In this document: piece by piece, positions 63,445 to 64,000 of the stretch
How positions within the stretch are numbered: position 1 is the first letter of the stretch
Layout: each line of letters opens with the position of its first letter
DNA from: Acinetobacter defluvii
GTDB taxonomy: Bacteria; Pseudomonadota; Gammaproteobacteria; Pseudomonadales; Moraxellaceae
Assembly (NCBI RefSeq): GCF_001704615.3
Contig: NZ_CP029397.2
Location: 2,604,001-2,668,000 of the forward strand
Length of the DNA stretch: 64,000 bases
Direction: 5' to 3'
Program-made: the position numbers and the translations under genes
Notes under the pieces: generated by a model
Databases searched by the model: none
Seen by the model: only the letters and a program-made list of their open reading frames with translations
What the model was told of the DNA's origin: nothing

Positions 63445-64000
63445 CTACTTGTTCGCAATCAAATAAGCACCAAAAGCTGTAAAAATCCCTCCTGATACAC
63501 CATCAATCCATTTGGCTGCATTTTGATACGCTGTTTTAAAGCTTGGTAATGAAAATACAAACACGACGAAGCTAAACCACAACAACGTTTCTATACCTAT
63601 GATCACCCACATCACTGCATGTAAATGATCCAGTTGAGGATTGGCTAAAAACATCGAAAATACACTTCCAAAATAGATCACAGCTTTGGGATTGGATAAA
63701 TTGGTTAATAAGCCTTTGACAAAAAATCGAATATAACTTTGTGGAAGTTCTATATTGACGGCTTCATTGGGTGATTGATTAACTTTTTGCTTTGAAAATG
63801 CGGATTTCAACATTTGAAAACCGAGCCAACACAAATATATTCCACCTAAAATCATCATGATTTGTTTCAGCCAAACAAACTTCTCAAAAATTATATTCAA
63901 ACCAACCAATGCAAAAAATGCCCACAGCAACACAGCCACGGTAATTCCAAACACCACACACATCGCTTGAGTACGAGAACGGCTAATCGCTGTTTGTGTC
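63445..64000 (-). CDS. LysE-family exporter (5' end outside the window)
   Basis: The frame stays open to the window edge: TQTAISRSRTQAMCVVFGIT is continuous with the rest, so the start codon lies beyond 64000 and an apparent ATG at 63963 is internal. The visible 185 residues hold most of a LysE/RhtB amino-acid exporter: GGIYLCWLGFQMLKSAFSK near the middle, FFVKGLLTNLSNPKAVIYFG then SVFSMFL, and four or five helices. The likely substrate is an amino acid or homoserine lactone; unresolved. Confidence 0.88.
   Translation of the reverse strand, partial: TQTAISRSRTQAMCVVFGITVAVLLWAFFALVGLNIIFEKFVWLKQIMMILGGIYLCWLGFQMLKSAFSKQKVNQSPNEAVNIELPQSYIRFFVKGLLTNLSNPKAVIYFGSVFSMFLANPQLDHLHAVMWVIIGIETLLWFSFVVFVFSLPSFKTAYQNAAKWIDGVSGGIFTAFGAYLIANK

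Overview
The window is a stretch of chromosome from an Acinetobacter-type gammaproteobacterium. It is AT-rich and densely coded, and it carries neighbourhoods seen in Moraxellaceae and pseudomonads: ffh divergent from ypjD, pilT-pilU, fur divergent from bamE, dut-algC-argB and minC-minD-minE. Several small proteins look Acinetobacter-specific. No tRNA, rRNA, CRISPR array, prophage or intact insertion sequence was seen. The genus is an inference from gene content; the species cannot be named.

Layout. 1-8 kb: a MORN-type lipoprotein, a small hydrolase, ffh, ypjD, a new 58-residue Cys protein, dusC, a DUF1176 protein and a Nudix hydrolase. 8-18 kb: LtrA, a large AI-2E-type transporter fused to sensory-like domains, stress and hypothetical genes, a START-type gene broken by a stop codon, rraB and an EmrAB pump. 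18-28 kb: hemB, thiO, a TIGR01777 epimerase, a strong candidate small RNA near 22.15-22.34 kb, an OafA-type acyltransferase, a Spo0M-like protein, a HAD phosphatase, thiD, a second stop-broken gene (ferritin-like), a NERD protein and ogt. 28-32.3 kb: two tandem SugE/Gdx-type SMR exporters preceded by a two-hairpin element that looks like a guanidine-II riboswitch, then a copper operon (CopL-like protein, CopA, CopB). 32.3-36 kb: six TTATC motifs spaced exactly 12 nt apart (one a perfect DnaA box), rpe, DUF2218, an M48 peptidase and a DUF898 protein.

36.4-39.2 kb is the accessory part. It holds a large protein with an N-terminal PD-(D/E)XK nuclease-like motif set, a VagC/VapB-like antitoxin with no recognisable toxin, a GC-richer mini-ORF, and a Doc toxin-antitoxin pair. 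The Doc pair lies between the real 3' end of acnD and a diverged second copy of the last 14 acnD codons. This arrangement records an insertion or allelic replacement at the acnD 3' end. I regard this segment, the 12-nt TTATC array and the unassigned structured RNA as the best leads for undescribed biology.

39.2-64 kb is mostly housekeeping: acnD (methylcitrate cycle), ygfZ, a secreted unknown, a decayed PQQ sugar dehydrogenase remnant, yggS, pilT/pilU (twitching motility), fur, bamE, rnfH with an SNF-like membrane protein, bacteriohemerythrin, a YafJ-type amidotransferase, an OlsB-like acyltransferase, argB, algC, dut, rep, an OmpA lipoprotein, a YihG-like acyltransferase with a voltage-sensor-like membrane protein, minCDE, a PA4642-family protein and a LysE exporter cut by the window edge. 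Where I moved a start codon inward from the longest reading frame, the entry gives the ribosome-binding-site reason.
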